From assembly GCA_964573995.1 (NCBI GenBank), contig CAZNLH010000001.1, positions 62,001-126,000 on the forward strand: DNA of 64,000 nt, written 5' to 3'. The translations under genes and the position numbers were made by a program. A model generated the notes under the pieces. It was not told where the DNA came from and did not search any database. It saw only the letters and a program-made list of their open reading frames with translations. This document shows positions 36,919 to 45,105 of this stretch, in pieces (the stretch's first letter is position 1; each line of letters starts with the position of its first letter). The DNA is from CAZNLH01 sp964573995 (lineage in GTDB: Bacteria > Gemmatimonadota > CAZMKB01 > CAZNLH01).

Positions 36919-37707
36919 TGCAATAAATCATCAAATTCACCTAATGGCTGGCATCGCGTCTGTCCGACGTGAAGATGTGCTTACCACCCGGGGATGATAG
37001 GGCCATATTATCGGCGGTCAATTGCAAGAGAATAGTCTGATCCTTCATGTCGAATCAGGCTCAAGAGGTAATAGGAGAAATCCCGATGATGAATGAGCAA
37101 GTATCATACCCCCGGGAGTCTTCCAAGGGCGCTCCCTTCATCGGTCGATTCCGAGAACCATATCTTTGTATCATTGGATGAATTCCGACCTCCTATCTCC
37201 GGCTGTTCCAGCAGGGCAACGGCCTTTGACCATCTTTAATTGATCCGTTGAACGGAGAGGCGGCCGGCTCTGGCGTCATATCACCCGCTTGCGGTGTATT
37301 TTGCCAAATCTCGACAGTTTTTGATATCCAAAGACACAGTTTTATATTATAGGGACCAAGCGGCACGATATAAGAAATATCATGGAATTCAAGAACATCA
37401 GTGTCTAAAAGGCGACATCTTACTGTATATTTTAAGACATCTTGGTAATGGTGATCCGGAGTGATCCCGTCTTTGCTTTTGACCTCTCATAAGATTGCAG
37501 ATGAGAGAGAAGGCCGGGATGCACTGTGACCATGGCATGAGACTTGCCGTCTTCTTGGCAAGAAAGCATCCATAGACCCTTGTAGAAGGCCTGCAAGAGA
37601 ATGTTGCTCGGTAACAGGAGGCAAGGTTCATGAAGAGCGGTAGGGAAATCTTTTCAGCCATCGAGGAATTTTTTACCTTGGACCCTATCAAGGGAGGGAG
37701 GTCCACA
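36919..37707 (+). other. 789-base non-coding region with a sigma-54 promoter
   Basis: Divergent region between the minus-strand GT4 and the secreted repeat-bearing protein. It contains scattered short inverted repeats (for example GGGAG/CTCCC around 37115-37138) and the sigma-54 site at 37532-37549. An in-frame ATG at 37630 would extend the next gene, but the better start is 37708. No other gene is supported. Confidence 0.6.
37532..37549 (+). promoter_or_regulatory. sigma-54 promoter of the LamG/Fn3 secreted protein
   Basis: TGGCATG-AGAC-TTGCC has GG at 37534-37535 and GC at 37546-37547. The predicted start near 37559 gives a leader of about 150 bases to ATG 37708. A GCACTGT heptamer abuts it at 37521-37527. 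Confidence 0.8.
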
Positions 37708-40700
37708 ATGGGAAGAGCGTGGTGTTCGGTTTCTATTTCTCTTATCATGTCGTTGGCCTTAACGGTAACGATCGGAAGGCTTTTTGCCGGTGTTCCTTCG
37801 TTGGAAAACCCGGCGGCGGATACGGTCTACACCGACGATTTTAATAGGATTGGTCCCTATCCCGGTCCCTATTGGACGGCCGATTCGTCCTACCAGATTA
37901 TTAATAATGAACTGGCCAATACAGACTCAGTGGAGGCGCTGGATAAACTGGCGGTCTTCAACCCGAGGATCAACCCAATAGGTGTTTCTTTCCGCTGGGG
38001 AACAACCGCTGATACAGCAGGTGTCCAGCGAACCGGCCTAGCCCTTATGCTGGATGATTCAACAACGACTGCCAACGGCTATTTCCTCTTTCGGAATTTT
38101 AATCTGAACTGGTACGCAATCTGGACGATCGAAAACGGGGTAGTGACGTCCCAGGTGGCCCACTCCGCGCAGTCCGAACTGCCATTCTTTTCCCCGGGGG
38201 ACGAATTTCAAGTAGTCCCGTGGTCGGACAGCCAGGGAAACCACTTTGACATCTTCGTCAATAACCAGTTCGATGTGCGGCTTACAGATCCGGACAAACT
38301 CGAGGGAAACTCCGATACCCTCTACGCGGGCGTTATGATAGACGGAGGACACGATAACAACAACAACATCGATGATTTCGTCTTCTTCAAGTATTCTGGA
38401 GACACGACGCCTCCATCGGCTGTTGGTGATCTTGCCATCGACTCCAGGACACCGACATCGATCACCCTGACCTGGACGGCGCCGGGAGATGACGATTCTA
38501 CGGGTACGGCATCGCGGTATGATATCCGTTACTCTCAGTCGATAATCTCGGACCTCAACTTCGACAACGCTACGCAGGTCATGAGTGAGCCGGTCCCCTC
38601 GCCGTCCGGTTCCACGGAGTACTTTACCGTCAGTGGTCTATCGCCCGATACGAGGTATTATTTTGCGCTCAAGAGCGATGACGGTTTTCCGCAGCGCAAT
38701 ATCTCAGGTATCTCCAATATCCCATCCGGATATACACAGGACAACATAGCGCCTTCTGCGGTATCTGATGTTGCGGTTAGTGGGGTTAATTCTCGTACGG
38801 TGTTGTTGACCTGGACGGCTACTGGTGACAATGACACTACGGGTACGGCGAGTTGGTATGATGTTCGTTATTCTACTTCTCCGATCACGGAGTCTAATTT
38901 TGGGAGTGCTACGCAGGCGGTGGGGGAGCCCGATCCATTGCCTGCGGGCAGTTCGGAGGAGTTCACGGTGGGTGGTTTGGATCCTGCTGTGACGTATTAT
39001 TTTGCGCTCAAGGCGGTTGATGAGTCTGACAATGTTTCGCCGCTTTCGAACGTTCCGTTTGCCACCACGGTTGGTGTTCCGACGTTGGTGGATGATTTTG
39101 AGCGTGCGGTATTGGGTCCTGACTGGAGTGCGGATCCGGAGTTTGCGATCAGCAACGGTGAGTTGGCCAACGAGTCGTTGGAGGATCGTTGGGATTTCAT
39201 GTCTGTTTATGTGCCGGTGACGGGTGTGGAGGATGTGAAGTTGCGTTGGGGTGTGGATGCGGATTCTGCGGGGATTGGTGAGGGTGGATTTGCGTTGATG
39301 TTGGATTCGCCTTCTCCTGATGCCAACGGTTATCTTATTTTCCGGCACAGGACGTACAATTACTATGCTCTTTGGACGATTGTCAACGGTGTTCCCGACT
39401 CTGCGGTTATGCAGTCTCCGGTGTCCACGCTTCCGTATCCGCAGGCTGGGGATACTTTTGAGGTGGTGGTGAGCAGTGATGTTCACGGCCATCATTTTGA
39501 CTGTTACATCAACGGTGTATATGACACGCGTGTGAGTGATCCCGGGAAGGCTCAGGGTAATGGTTCTCAGTTGTGGTATGGTGTGATGTTGCATGGGAAC
39601 CGTAACAACAACGTGGCTGATTTTTGGCTTTCCGGTGCTACGGCGAACGTGCCGCCGGGTGAGTTTGGCTTGTTGAGTCCTGCAGACGGTTCCACGGTGG
39701 AGACGGGTGTTCCGTTGTTGGACTGGGAGGATTCTGTGGATCCCAACCTCTCTGACTCGGTCCTTTACACCCTTTATTATGGTACGAGCGCGGTTTTTGC
39801 TCCCGAGTCGACTACGGTGGTGAGTGGTTTGTCTGGGAGTGATTACACGATCCCGCCGATGGGTATCCTCTCTTTGGTGAGGAAGTCTGCCGGTTCGGTT
39901 TCTGATGCGCTTGTCCGGTCCGGGGTATCGGGTGGGTTGGTGCCTGGGGGGTCTGCCGTGCGTGTTCCTGTGAGTAGGGAGGCCGTTGTTTCTCCTGTTG
40001 GGCCTGAGCCGTCGAGTCTGCCTGACGACGTGGTGATCTACTGGAAGGTGAAGGCGGTGGACACCGGTAGCCTGGAGACGTGGAGTCTTCAGCAGGACTG
40101 GAGTTTTGTGGTCAGCATTCCGGATCCGCCGTTGCCGTTTGACCTGTTGAGTCCTGCGGATGGTGACACGGTTGAGACCCTTACTCCGACCTTGAGTTGG
40201 CAGGCAACCACTGATCCCGATCCTGGTGACACGGTGACATACACGCTCTATTACGGTACCGATCCTGGTCTTGGCAGTGGTACTGTGATTGTCAGTGGTC
40301 TGGCCGAGCCCGCTTTTACCACTCCGGCCTTGGACGATAACACGCTCTATTACTGGAAGGTTGAGGCGGTAGACAGCAGGGATCTCATCACCGAGAGCAA
40401 CCAGGAGTTCAGTTTCTATGTCCGTTCTCCTTCCGGTATAGGTGGTGGTGTGGGGCAGTTGCCCCCGGCTCTGCCGAAGGCCTTCGCCCTCGGGCAGAAC
40501 TATCCCAACCCGTTCAACCCGTCTACCTCGATCAGGTTTGATATCCCGGCCGGAGCGTCGTCTGAGGCTGGGGTACATGTCCTCATCCAGGTGTATAGCC
40601 TCAGGGGTCGGTTGATCCGGACCTTGGAGAATGGTGTCAGGGCACCAGGCAGTTACGTGGTGCATTGGGATGGAAGAGACGACCGGGGAGAGAAGGCAGG

Positions 40701-40773
40701 ATCCGGCATCTACCTCTACACCATCCATGCCGCCGACTTCACGGCAACCAAGAAGATGGTGATCCTGAAGTAA
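37708..40773 (+). CDS. Secreted multidomain protein with sorting domain (LamG-like, Fn3, Ig-like)
   Basis: 1,021 residues from ATG 37708, six bases after GGGAGGGAGG; the frame extends to ATG 37630. After a signal peptide come a lectin/LamG-like domain (bases 37830-38400, TDDFN...IINNELAN), Fn3 (38405-38740), Fn3 (38741-39080), and a second LamG-like domain (39088-39650) paralogous to the first (TYNYYALWTIVNGV versus NLNWYAIWTIENGV). Two Ig-like domains both start LLSPADG (39665 and 40140). The C-terminal FlgD-like/T9SS type A sorting domain is NYPNPFNPSTSIRF...HWDGRDDRGE. Everything from 38740 onward is repeated in the next gene. It is probably exported to the cell surface through a PorV-type route; ligand unknown. 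Confidence 0.85.
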   Translation: MGRAWCSVSISLIMSLALTVTIGRLFAGVPSLENPAADTVYTDDFNRIGPYPGPYWTADSSYQIINNELANTDSVEALDKLAVFNPRINPIGVSFRWGTTADTAGVQRTGLALMLDDSTTTANGYFLFRNFNLNWYAIWTIENGVVTSQVAHSAQSELPFFSPGDEFQVVPWSDSQGNHFDIFVNNQFDVRLTDPDKLEGNSDTLYAGVMIDGGHDNNNNIDDFVFFKYSGDTTPPSAVGDLAIDSRTPTSITLTWTAPGDDDSTGTASRYDIRYSQSIISDLNFDNATQVMSEPVPSPSGSTEYFTVSGLSPDTRYYFALKSDDGFPQRNISGISNIPSGYTQDNIAPSAVSDVAVSGVNSRTVLLTWTATGDNDTTGTASWYDVRYSTSPITESNFGSATQAVGEPDPLPAGSSEEFTVGGLDPAVTYYFALKAVDESDNVSPLSNVPFATTVGVPTLVDDFERAVLGPDWSADPEFAISNGELANESLEDRWDFMSVYVPVTGVEDVKLRWGVDADSAGIGEGGFALMLDSPSPDANGYLIFRHRTYNYYALWTIVNGVPDSAVMQSPVSTLPYPQAGDTFEVVVSSDVHGHHFDCYINGVYDTRVSDPGKAQGNGSQLWYGVMLHGNRNNNVADFWLSGATANVPPGEFGLLSPADGSTVETGVPLLDWEDSVDPNLSDSVLYTLYYGTSAVFAPESTTVVSGLSGSDYTIPPMGILSLVRKSAGSVSDALVRSGVSGGLVPGGSAVRVPVSREAVVSPVGPEPSSLPDDVVIYWKVKAVDTGSLETWSLQQDWSFVVSIPDPPLPFDLLSPADGDTVETLTPTLSWQATTDPDPGDTVTYTLYYGTDPGLGSGTVIVSGLAEPAFTTPALDDNTLYYWKVEAVDSRDLITESNQEFSFYVRSPSGIGGGVGQLPPALPKAFALGQNYPNPFNPSTSIRFDIPAGASSEAGVHVLIQVYSLRGRLIRTLENGVRAPGSYVVHWDGRDDRGEKAGSGIYLYTIHAADFTATKKMVILK

Positions 40774-40775
40774 AA
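38740..40775 (+). repeat. 2,036-bp direct repeat, copy 1
   Basis: This segment matches 41606-43641 at a constant offset of 2,866 bases. No difference was found by eye, and the translations on both strands agree throughout. It starts at an Fn3 domain boundary (NIAPSAVSDV) and ends in the bases just after the stop codon. It encodes Fn3, LamG-like, two Ig-like domains and the sorting domain. Codons are T/G-ending (GTT, GAT, TCT, TTG) in contrast to the C-rich flanks. Confidence 0.93.
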
Positions 40776-40796
40776 CACTACTAAAAGAACAGGCAA

Positions 40797-40852
40797 AGTG
40801 GGCCTTGCCCCGGAAGAAACTATTAGGTATTATTCACGGGGCAAGGCCCACT
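40797..40852 (+). terminator. 16-bp perfect inverted repeat between the two cassette genes
   Basis: Arms 40797-40812 and 40837-40852 (AGTGGGCCTTGCCCCG and its complement) flank a 24-base loop. The hairpin is very stable and sits 24 bases after the stop of the first cassette gene. It lacks a T-run, so it may be a bidirectional or mRNA-stabilising structure rather than a classic intrinsic terminator. No sigma-54 site was found between it and the next gene. Confidence 0.6.
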
Positions 40853-40918
40853 GCTCAAGGGTAGGAAGTCCCTCCTGAAAAATATGCTTTCATTGCCAAG
40901 CCCAAAAGGATCTGTTGT

Positions 40919-43639
40919 ATGTTCAGAGAAATAATGTGTCTTGCGGCGGCCTTTTCAATCTCGGCCTCAACCATGTACAGCCAGATCGACACGACACGGA
41001 TCATGCTCATGGGTGATTCGATAACCGAGGGCTATGATGGATCAGACCCTGTCGGTGGTTTTCGAGACAATCTCGATTCAATGTTGACGGACACCGGGGC
41101 ATGGTATGATCTGGTAGGCACCCTGCACGATGGCGTGGGTTTTGATGCAGACCATGAGGGACACGGTGGCTGGACTGTTGACATGATGCTTGCCGATGTG
41201 GACAGTTTCCTCCAGCAGACCGACCCGGGAATTGTCCTTATCCATCTCGGGACAAACGATATCTCGGCCGATCAGGGGGTATCGAGCACACTGGTGGAGA
41301 TGGACTCGCTCCTGTCCCACATTTACAACTATAATCCATCCATGATAGTCCACCTTTCGGGCATTATCCCGAGGAATGATTCGAAGGACAGCCTTGCAAC
41401 CGAGTTGAATGCCGGTTACCTGGGAATAGTAAACGACTGGTCGGCGTTGGGATATTCCATCAAGTATGTGGACCACAACAGCGCATTCAAGGCGGATCCT
41501 ACCTGGCAGAATGATTATATGTTCGACCACGTCCATCCTGACAATGCCGGTTATGCATTGATGGCCCAGACATATTTTGATTCCCTCGCCACCGAGGATA
41601 TATTCGACAACATAGCGCCTTCTGCGGTATCTGATGTTGCGGTTAGTGGGGTTAATTCTCGTACGGTGTTGTTGACCTGGACGGCTACTGGTGACAATGA
41701 CACTACGGGTACGGCGAGTTGGTATGATGTTCGTTATTCTACTTCTCCGATCACGGAGTCTAATTTTGGGAGTGCTACGCAGGCGGTGGGGGAGCCCGAT
41801 CCATTGCCTGCGGGCAGTTCGGAGGAGTTCACGGTGGGTGGTTTGGATCCTGCTGTGACGTATTATTTTGCGCTCAAGGCGGTTGATGAGTCTGACAATG
41901 TTTCGCCGCTTTCGAACGTTCCGTTTGCCACCACGGTTGGTGTTCCGACGTTGGTGGATGATTTTGAGCGTGCGGTATTGGGTCCTGACTGGAGTGCGGA
42001 TCCGGAGTTTGCGATCAGCAACGGTGAGTTGGCCAACGAGTCGTTGGAGGATCGTTGGGATTTCATGTCTGTTTATGTGCCGGTGACGGGTGTGGAGGAT
42101 GTGAAGTTGCGTTGGGGTGTGGATGCGGATTCTGCGGGGATTGGTGAGGGTGGATTTGCGTTGATGTTGGATTCGCCTTCTCCTGATGCCAACGGTTATC
42201 TTATTTTCCGGCACAGGACGTACAATTACTATGCTCTTTGGACGATTGTCAACGGTGTTCCCGACTCTGCGGTTATGCAGTCTCCGGTGTCCACGCTTCC
42301 GTATCCGCAGGCTGGGGATACTTTTGAGGTGGTGGTGAGCAGTGATGTTCACGGCCATCATTTTGACTGTTACATCAACGGTGTATATGACACGCGTGTG
42401 AGTGATCCCGGGAAGGCTCAGGGTAATGGTTCTCAGTTGTGGTATGGTGTGATGTTGCATGGGAACCGTAACAACAACGTGGCTGATTTTTGGCTTTCCG
42501 GTGCTACGGCGAACGTGCCGCCGGGTGAGTTTGGCTTGTTGAGTCCTGCAGACGGTTCCACGGTGGAGACGGGTGTTCCGTTGTTGGACTGGGAGGATTC
42601 TGTGGATCCCAACCTCTCTGACTCGGTCCTTTACACCCTTTATTATGGTACGAGCGCGGTTTTTGCTCCCGAGTCGACTACGGTGGTGAGTGGTTTGTCT
42701 GGGAGTGATTACACGATCCCGCCGATGGGTATCCTCTCTTTGGTGAGGAAGTCTGCCGGTTCGGTTTCTGATGCGCTTGTCCGGTCCGGGGTATCGGGTG
42801 GGTTGGTGCCTGGGGGGTCTGCCGTGCGTGTTCCTGTGAGTAGGGAGGCCGTTGTTTCTCCTGTTGGGCCTGAGCCGTCGAGTCTGCCTGACGACGTGGT
42901 GATCTACTGGAAGGTGAAGGCGGTGGACACCGGTAGCCTGGAGACGTGGAGTCTTCAGCAGGACTGGAGTTTTGTGGTCAGCATTCCGGATCCGCCGTTG
43001 CCGTTTGACCTGTTGAGTCCTGCGGATGGTGACACGGTTGAGACCCTTACTCCGACCTTGAGTTGGCAGGCAACCACTGATCCCGATCCTGGTGACACGG
43101 TGACATACACGCTCTATTACGGTACCGATCCTGGTCTTGGCAGTGGTACTGTGATTGTCAGTGGTCTGGCCGAGCCCGCTTTTACCACTCCGGCCTTGGA
43201 CGATAACACGCTCTATTACTGGAAGGTTGAGGCGGTAGACAGCAGGGATCTCATCACCGAGAGCAACCAGGAGTTCAGTTTCTATGTCCGTTCTCCTTCC
43301 GGTATAGGTGGTGGTGTGGGGCAGTTGCCCCCGGCTCTGCCGAAGGCCTTCGCCCTCGGGCAGAACTATCCCAACCCGTTCAACCCGTCTACCTCGATCA
43401 GGTTTGATATCCCGGCCGGAGCGTCGTCTGAGGCTGGGGTACATGTCCTCATCCAGGTGTATAGCCTCAGGGGTCGGTTGATCCGGACCTTGGAGAATGG
43501 TGTCAGGGCACCAGGCAGTTACGTGGTGCATTGGGATGGAAGAGACGACCGGGGAGAGAAGGCAGGATCCGGCATCTACCTCTACACCATCCATGCCGCC
43601 GACTTCACGGCAACCAAGAAGATGGTGATCCTGAAGTAA
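40919..43639 (+). CDS. Secreted SGNH/GDSL esterase (CE3-like) on the repeated stalk and sorting cassette
   Basis: A 906-residue protein. After a short signal peptide (ending near MYSQ), residues 25-225 form an SGNH hydrolase. It has nucleophile Ser34 in MGDSITEG, GHGGW, Asn113 in HLGTND, and the Asp203/His206 pair in DHVHPDNAGY. The spacing and the DADHEGHGGW block resemble carbohydrate esterase family 3 (acetylxylan esterases). From base 41606 the protein is the same Fn3-LamG-Ig-Ig-sorting-domain cassette as the upstream gene. A plausible role is deacetylation of an extracellular polysaccharide. It has no own sigma-54 site, so it may be read from the upstream promoter or an unseen one. Confidence 0.88.
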   Translation: MFREIMCLAAAFSISASTMYSQIDTTRIMLMGDSITEGYDGSDPVGGFRDNLDSMLTDTGAWYDLVGTLHDGVGFDADHEGHGGWTVDMMLADVDSFLQQTDPGIVLIHLGTNDISADQGVSSTLVEMDSLLSHIYNYNPSMIVHLSGIIPRNDSKDSLATELNAGYLGIVNDWSALGYSIKYVDHNSAFKADPTWQNDYMFDHVHPDNAGYALMAQTYFDSLATEDIFDNIAPSAVSDVAVSGVNSRTVLLTWTATGDNDTTGTASWYDVRYSTSPITESNFGSATQAVGEPDPLPAGSSEEFTVGGLDPAVTYYFALKAVDESDNVSPLSNVPFATTVGVPTLVDDFERAVLGPDWSADPEFAISNGELANESLEDRWDFMSVYVPVTGVEDVKLRWGVDADSAGIGEGGFALMLDSPSPDANGYLIFRHRTYNYYALWTIVNGVPDSAVMQSPVSTLPYPQAGDTFEVVVSSDVHGHHFDCYINGVYDTRVSDPGKAQGNGSQLWYGVMLHGNRNNNVADFWLSGATANVPPGEFGLLSPADGSTVETGVPLLDWEDSVDPNLSDSVLYTLYYGTSAVFAPESTTVVSGLSGSDYTIPPMGILSLVRKSAGSVSDALVRSGVSGGLVPGGSAVRVPVSREAVVSPVGPEPSSLPDDVVIYWKVKAVDTGSLETWSLQQDWSFVVSIPDPPLPFDLLSPADGDTVETLTPTLSWQATTDPDPGDTVTYTLYYGTDPGLGSGTVIVSGLAEPAFTTPALDDNTLYYWKVEAVDSRDLITESNQEFSFYVRSPSGIGGGVGQLPPALPKAFALGQNYPNPFNPSTSIRFDIPAGASSEAGVHVLIQVYSLRGRLIRTLENGVRAPGSYVVHWDGRDDRGEKAGSGIYLYTIHAADFTATKKMVILK

Positions 43640-43641
43640 AA
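41606..43641 (+). repeat. 2,036-bp direct repeat, copy 2
   Basis: Second copy of 38740-40775. Recombination between the copies would remove 2,866 bp, deleting the esterase domain while leaving one intact cassette gene. The sequences diverge immediately outside both ends. Confidence 0.93.
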
Positions 43642-43670
43642 AAGTCCAAGAACTAATGACTGCATCAGAC

Positions 43671-43721
43671 AAGGACCTCGCCAGTATCCCAGAAACAGGG
43701 GTGCCGGTGGGGTCCTTTTTT
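43671..43721 (+). terminator. Intrinsic terminator after the esterase gene
   Basis: AAGGACC at 43671-43677 pairs with GGTCCTT at 43711-43717, with further CC/GG pairing inside an interrupted stem, followed by a run of Ts. The position 32 bases after the stop codon fits a factor-independent terminator. Confidence 0.65.
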
Positions 43722-43817
43722 AAGTATATATGTACCACTCCATGGCTGTCTGCTCCAAGTGTCTGCAGTCCCCGTTTTTTCCTTACCGTTGATATGCCAA
43801 CATTACGAAAAGAAAAG

Positions 43818-43835
43818 ATTTCACACTTGTGAAAT
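43818..43835 (+). promoter_or_regulatory. 8-bp-arm palindrome, possible operator
   Basis: ATTTCACA-CT-TGTGAAAT is a perfect inverted repeat in AT-rich sequence, 126 bases upstream of the sigma-54 -24 element. That is a usual distance for an enhancer-binding site. No second copy was noticed at the other sigma-54 promoters. Confidence 0.35.
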
Positions 43836-43960
43836 ATTGTAACCATATTGTGTGCTGATAATAAGGAGTTTTAATGTACAGAGGCTCAATGGACTGCTCT
43901 AACAACTTGATAATAATATAGATACAAGACAAGCCCTGAAAATAGTTCCAGCCTTCAAAT

Positions 43961-43977
43961 CCGGCACACCCCTTGCT
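43961..43977 (+). promoter_or_regulatory. sigma-54 promoter of the small Fn3 sorting-domain protein
   Basis: CGGCACA-CCCC-TTGCT has GG at 43963-43964 and GC at 43975-43976, and keeps the consensus GGCAC. The predicted start is near 43988, giving a leader of about 170 bases to ATG 44158. Confidence 0.78.
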
Positions 43978-44157
43978 TATTCCATCCAACTGAGAGTTCC
44001 TGTATCAACATATGGAATTATATCAACCATATAGTTCCATAAAGAAACATTGTCTCGCTTTCACGCCGTTGTTTCATTGTTAGTCGCTTTGGAGCACCGG
44101 AACGGCGAGAAGGCACTTCGTCCGGCAAGGACGAGCAAGACAACCATGGAGGTAAGG

Positions 44158-44817
44158 ATGAAGTCCCTGATCCGTATTGTGGCTATCGGCGGGTGTGTAG
44201 CCTTGGCGGGATCCTGTCCTGGTGTTGCAGGATACGCGCATGCAGACAACAATGTTTCCCTTTCATGGAATAGGAACGCAGAGGCAGATCTCTCGGGGTA
44301 TAGGGTATACTATGGTGTAAATTCCGGTGAATATGATCATGTCGAGGAGGCTTATCTTGACACATTCATCACCGTAGGAGGTCTGGATAGTGTGGCCTAT
44401 TATTTTGTCGTTACGGCGTATGACACTGCCGGGAACGAGAGTGCCGCATCCGAAGAAGTATCATGGACGCCGGGAGGGGCATTGAAAGTAACCGGTAACG
44501 ACCATGACGGCATACATCTGCCGAGGAGTTATCGTCTCGCTCAGAATTATCCCAACCCATTTAATCCCATGACAACCATCAGGTATATGATCGCGGATAA
44601 GCCAGGCCATGGACCCACATATACTTCATTACGTATTTACACTTTGAGGGGAATGATAGTCAAGACCCTCGTTGAGGAAGAAAAAACGCCAGGAGAATAT
44701 CTGGTCCAGTGGGATGGTCGGAGCGACAGAGGAGAAGAAATGGCATCCGGGACCTACTTCTGTCATTTACAGGCGGGAGAATATTCATCTACAAGGAAAA
44801 TGGTCATGCAGAAGTAA
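44158..44817 (+). CDS. Small secreted Fn3 protein with T9SS-type sorting domain
   Basis: 219 residues from ATG 44158, five bases after GGAGG; upstream in-frame codons at 44146 and 44050 are less likely. A signal peptide (MKSLIRIVAIGGCVALAG..., cleavage near AHA) precedes one Fn3 domain (about 32-105: VSLSWNRNAEADLSGYRVYYG, YYFVVTAYDTAGNES). The C-terminus is NYPNPFNPMTTIRY...QWDGRSDRGEEMASGTYFCHL, the same type of sorting domain as the larger neighbours but divergent in sequence. It is probably a surface-attached accessory protein; its function is unknown. Confidence 0.82.
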   Translation: MKSLIRIVAIGGCVALAGSCPGVAGYAHADNNVSLSWNRNAEADLSGYRVYYGVNSGEYDHVEEAYLDTFITVGGLDSVAYYFVVTAYDTAGNESAASEEVSWTPGGALKVTGNDHDGIHLPRSYRLAQNYPNPFNPMTTIRYMIADKPGHGPTYTSLRIYTLRGMIVKTLVEEEKTPGEYLVQWDGRSDRGEEMASGTYFCHLQAGEYSSTRKMVMQK

Positions 44818-44987
44818 TAGAAGACGAAGTCGAGAAATAAAGGCAATGTTGTCCAATATATGACGGGAGCGGGCCGGTAAAGCGGCAAGTTGCTCGTACG
44901 TCAACTTGGGATACGATGCGGGTATTTCACAAGTTACTATTCTTCAATAGATTACACTCCTGTTAAATCCGCCGGCTCACGCCTTAA

Positions 44988-45004
44988 ATGGCATGGAAAT
45001 TGCT
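44988..45004 (+). promoter_or_regulatory. sigma-54 promoter of the giant surface-protein operon
   Basis: TGGCATG-GAAA-TTGCT has GG at 44990-44991 and GC at 45002-45003. The predicted start is near 45015, about 90 bases before ATG 45106. A CAAGTTG/CAACTTG inverted repeat lies about 100 bases upstream (44886-44892 and 44902-44908). Confidence 0.8.
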
Positions 45005-45105
45005 ATTTATGATTGTGAGGGTGGACTGTTCCAATTCAAATAATCCTGATTGCCAATATAGTTGTCTCTGTATATGTAATATGCTGGGGATAATAGCGTA
45101 TTCTG

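Larger units (their letters stand above)
43640..44157 (+). other. 518-base non-coding region: terminator, palindrome and sigma-54 promoter
   Basis: It contains a terminator (43671-43721), an AT-rich tract with a perfect ATTTCACA/TGTGAAAT palindrome (43818-43835) and a sigma-54 promoter (43961-43977). A 15-codon frame at 43874-43921 has AAGGAG upstream but nothing else to support it. An upstream extension of the next gene (from 44050) is not preferred. Confidence 0.6.

Noticed and set aside
38704..40728. 674-codon antisense open frame, and an even longer one at 41078-43846
   Set aside because: Both lie opposite the repeat cassette genes. They arise from the cassette's codon bias, read as arginine/histidine/threonine-rich low-complexity protein, and have no ribosome-binding site or recognisable domain.
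40860..40918. Sigma-54 site before the esterase gene (around ATGCTTTCATTGCC)
   Set aside because: TTGC is present but the -24 GG is missing at the required spacing.
43874..43921. 15-codon leader peptide after AAGGAG
   Set aside because: It lies upstream of the predicted sigma-54 start of the next gene and would not be in that transcript; the short length and AT-rich composition give no further support.
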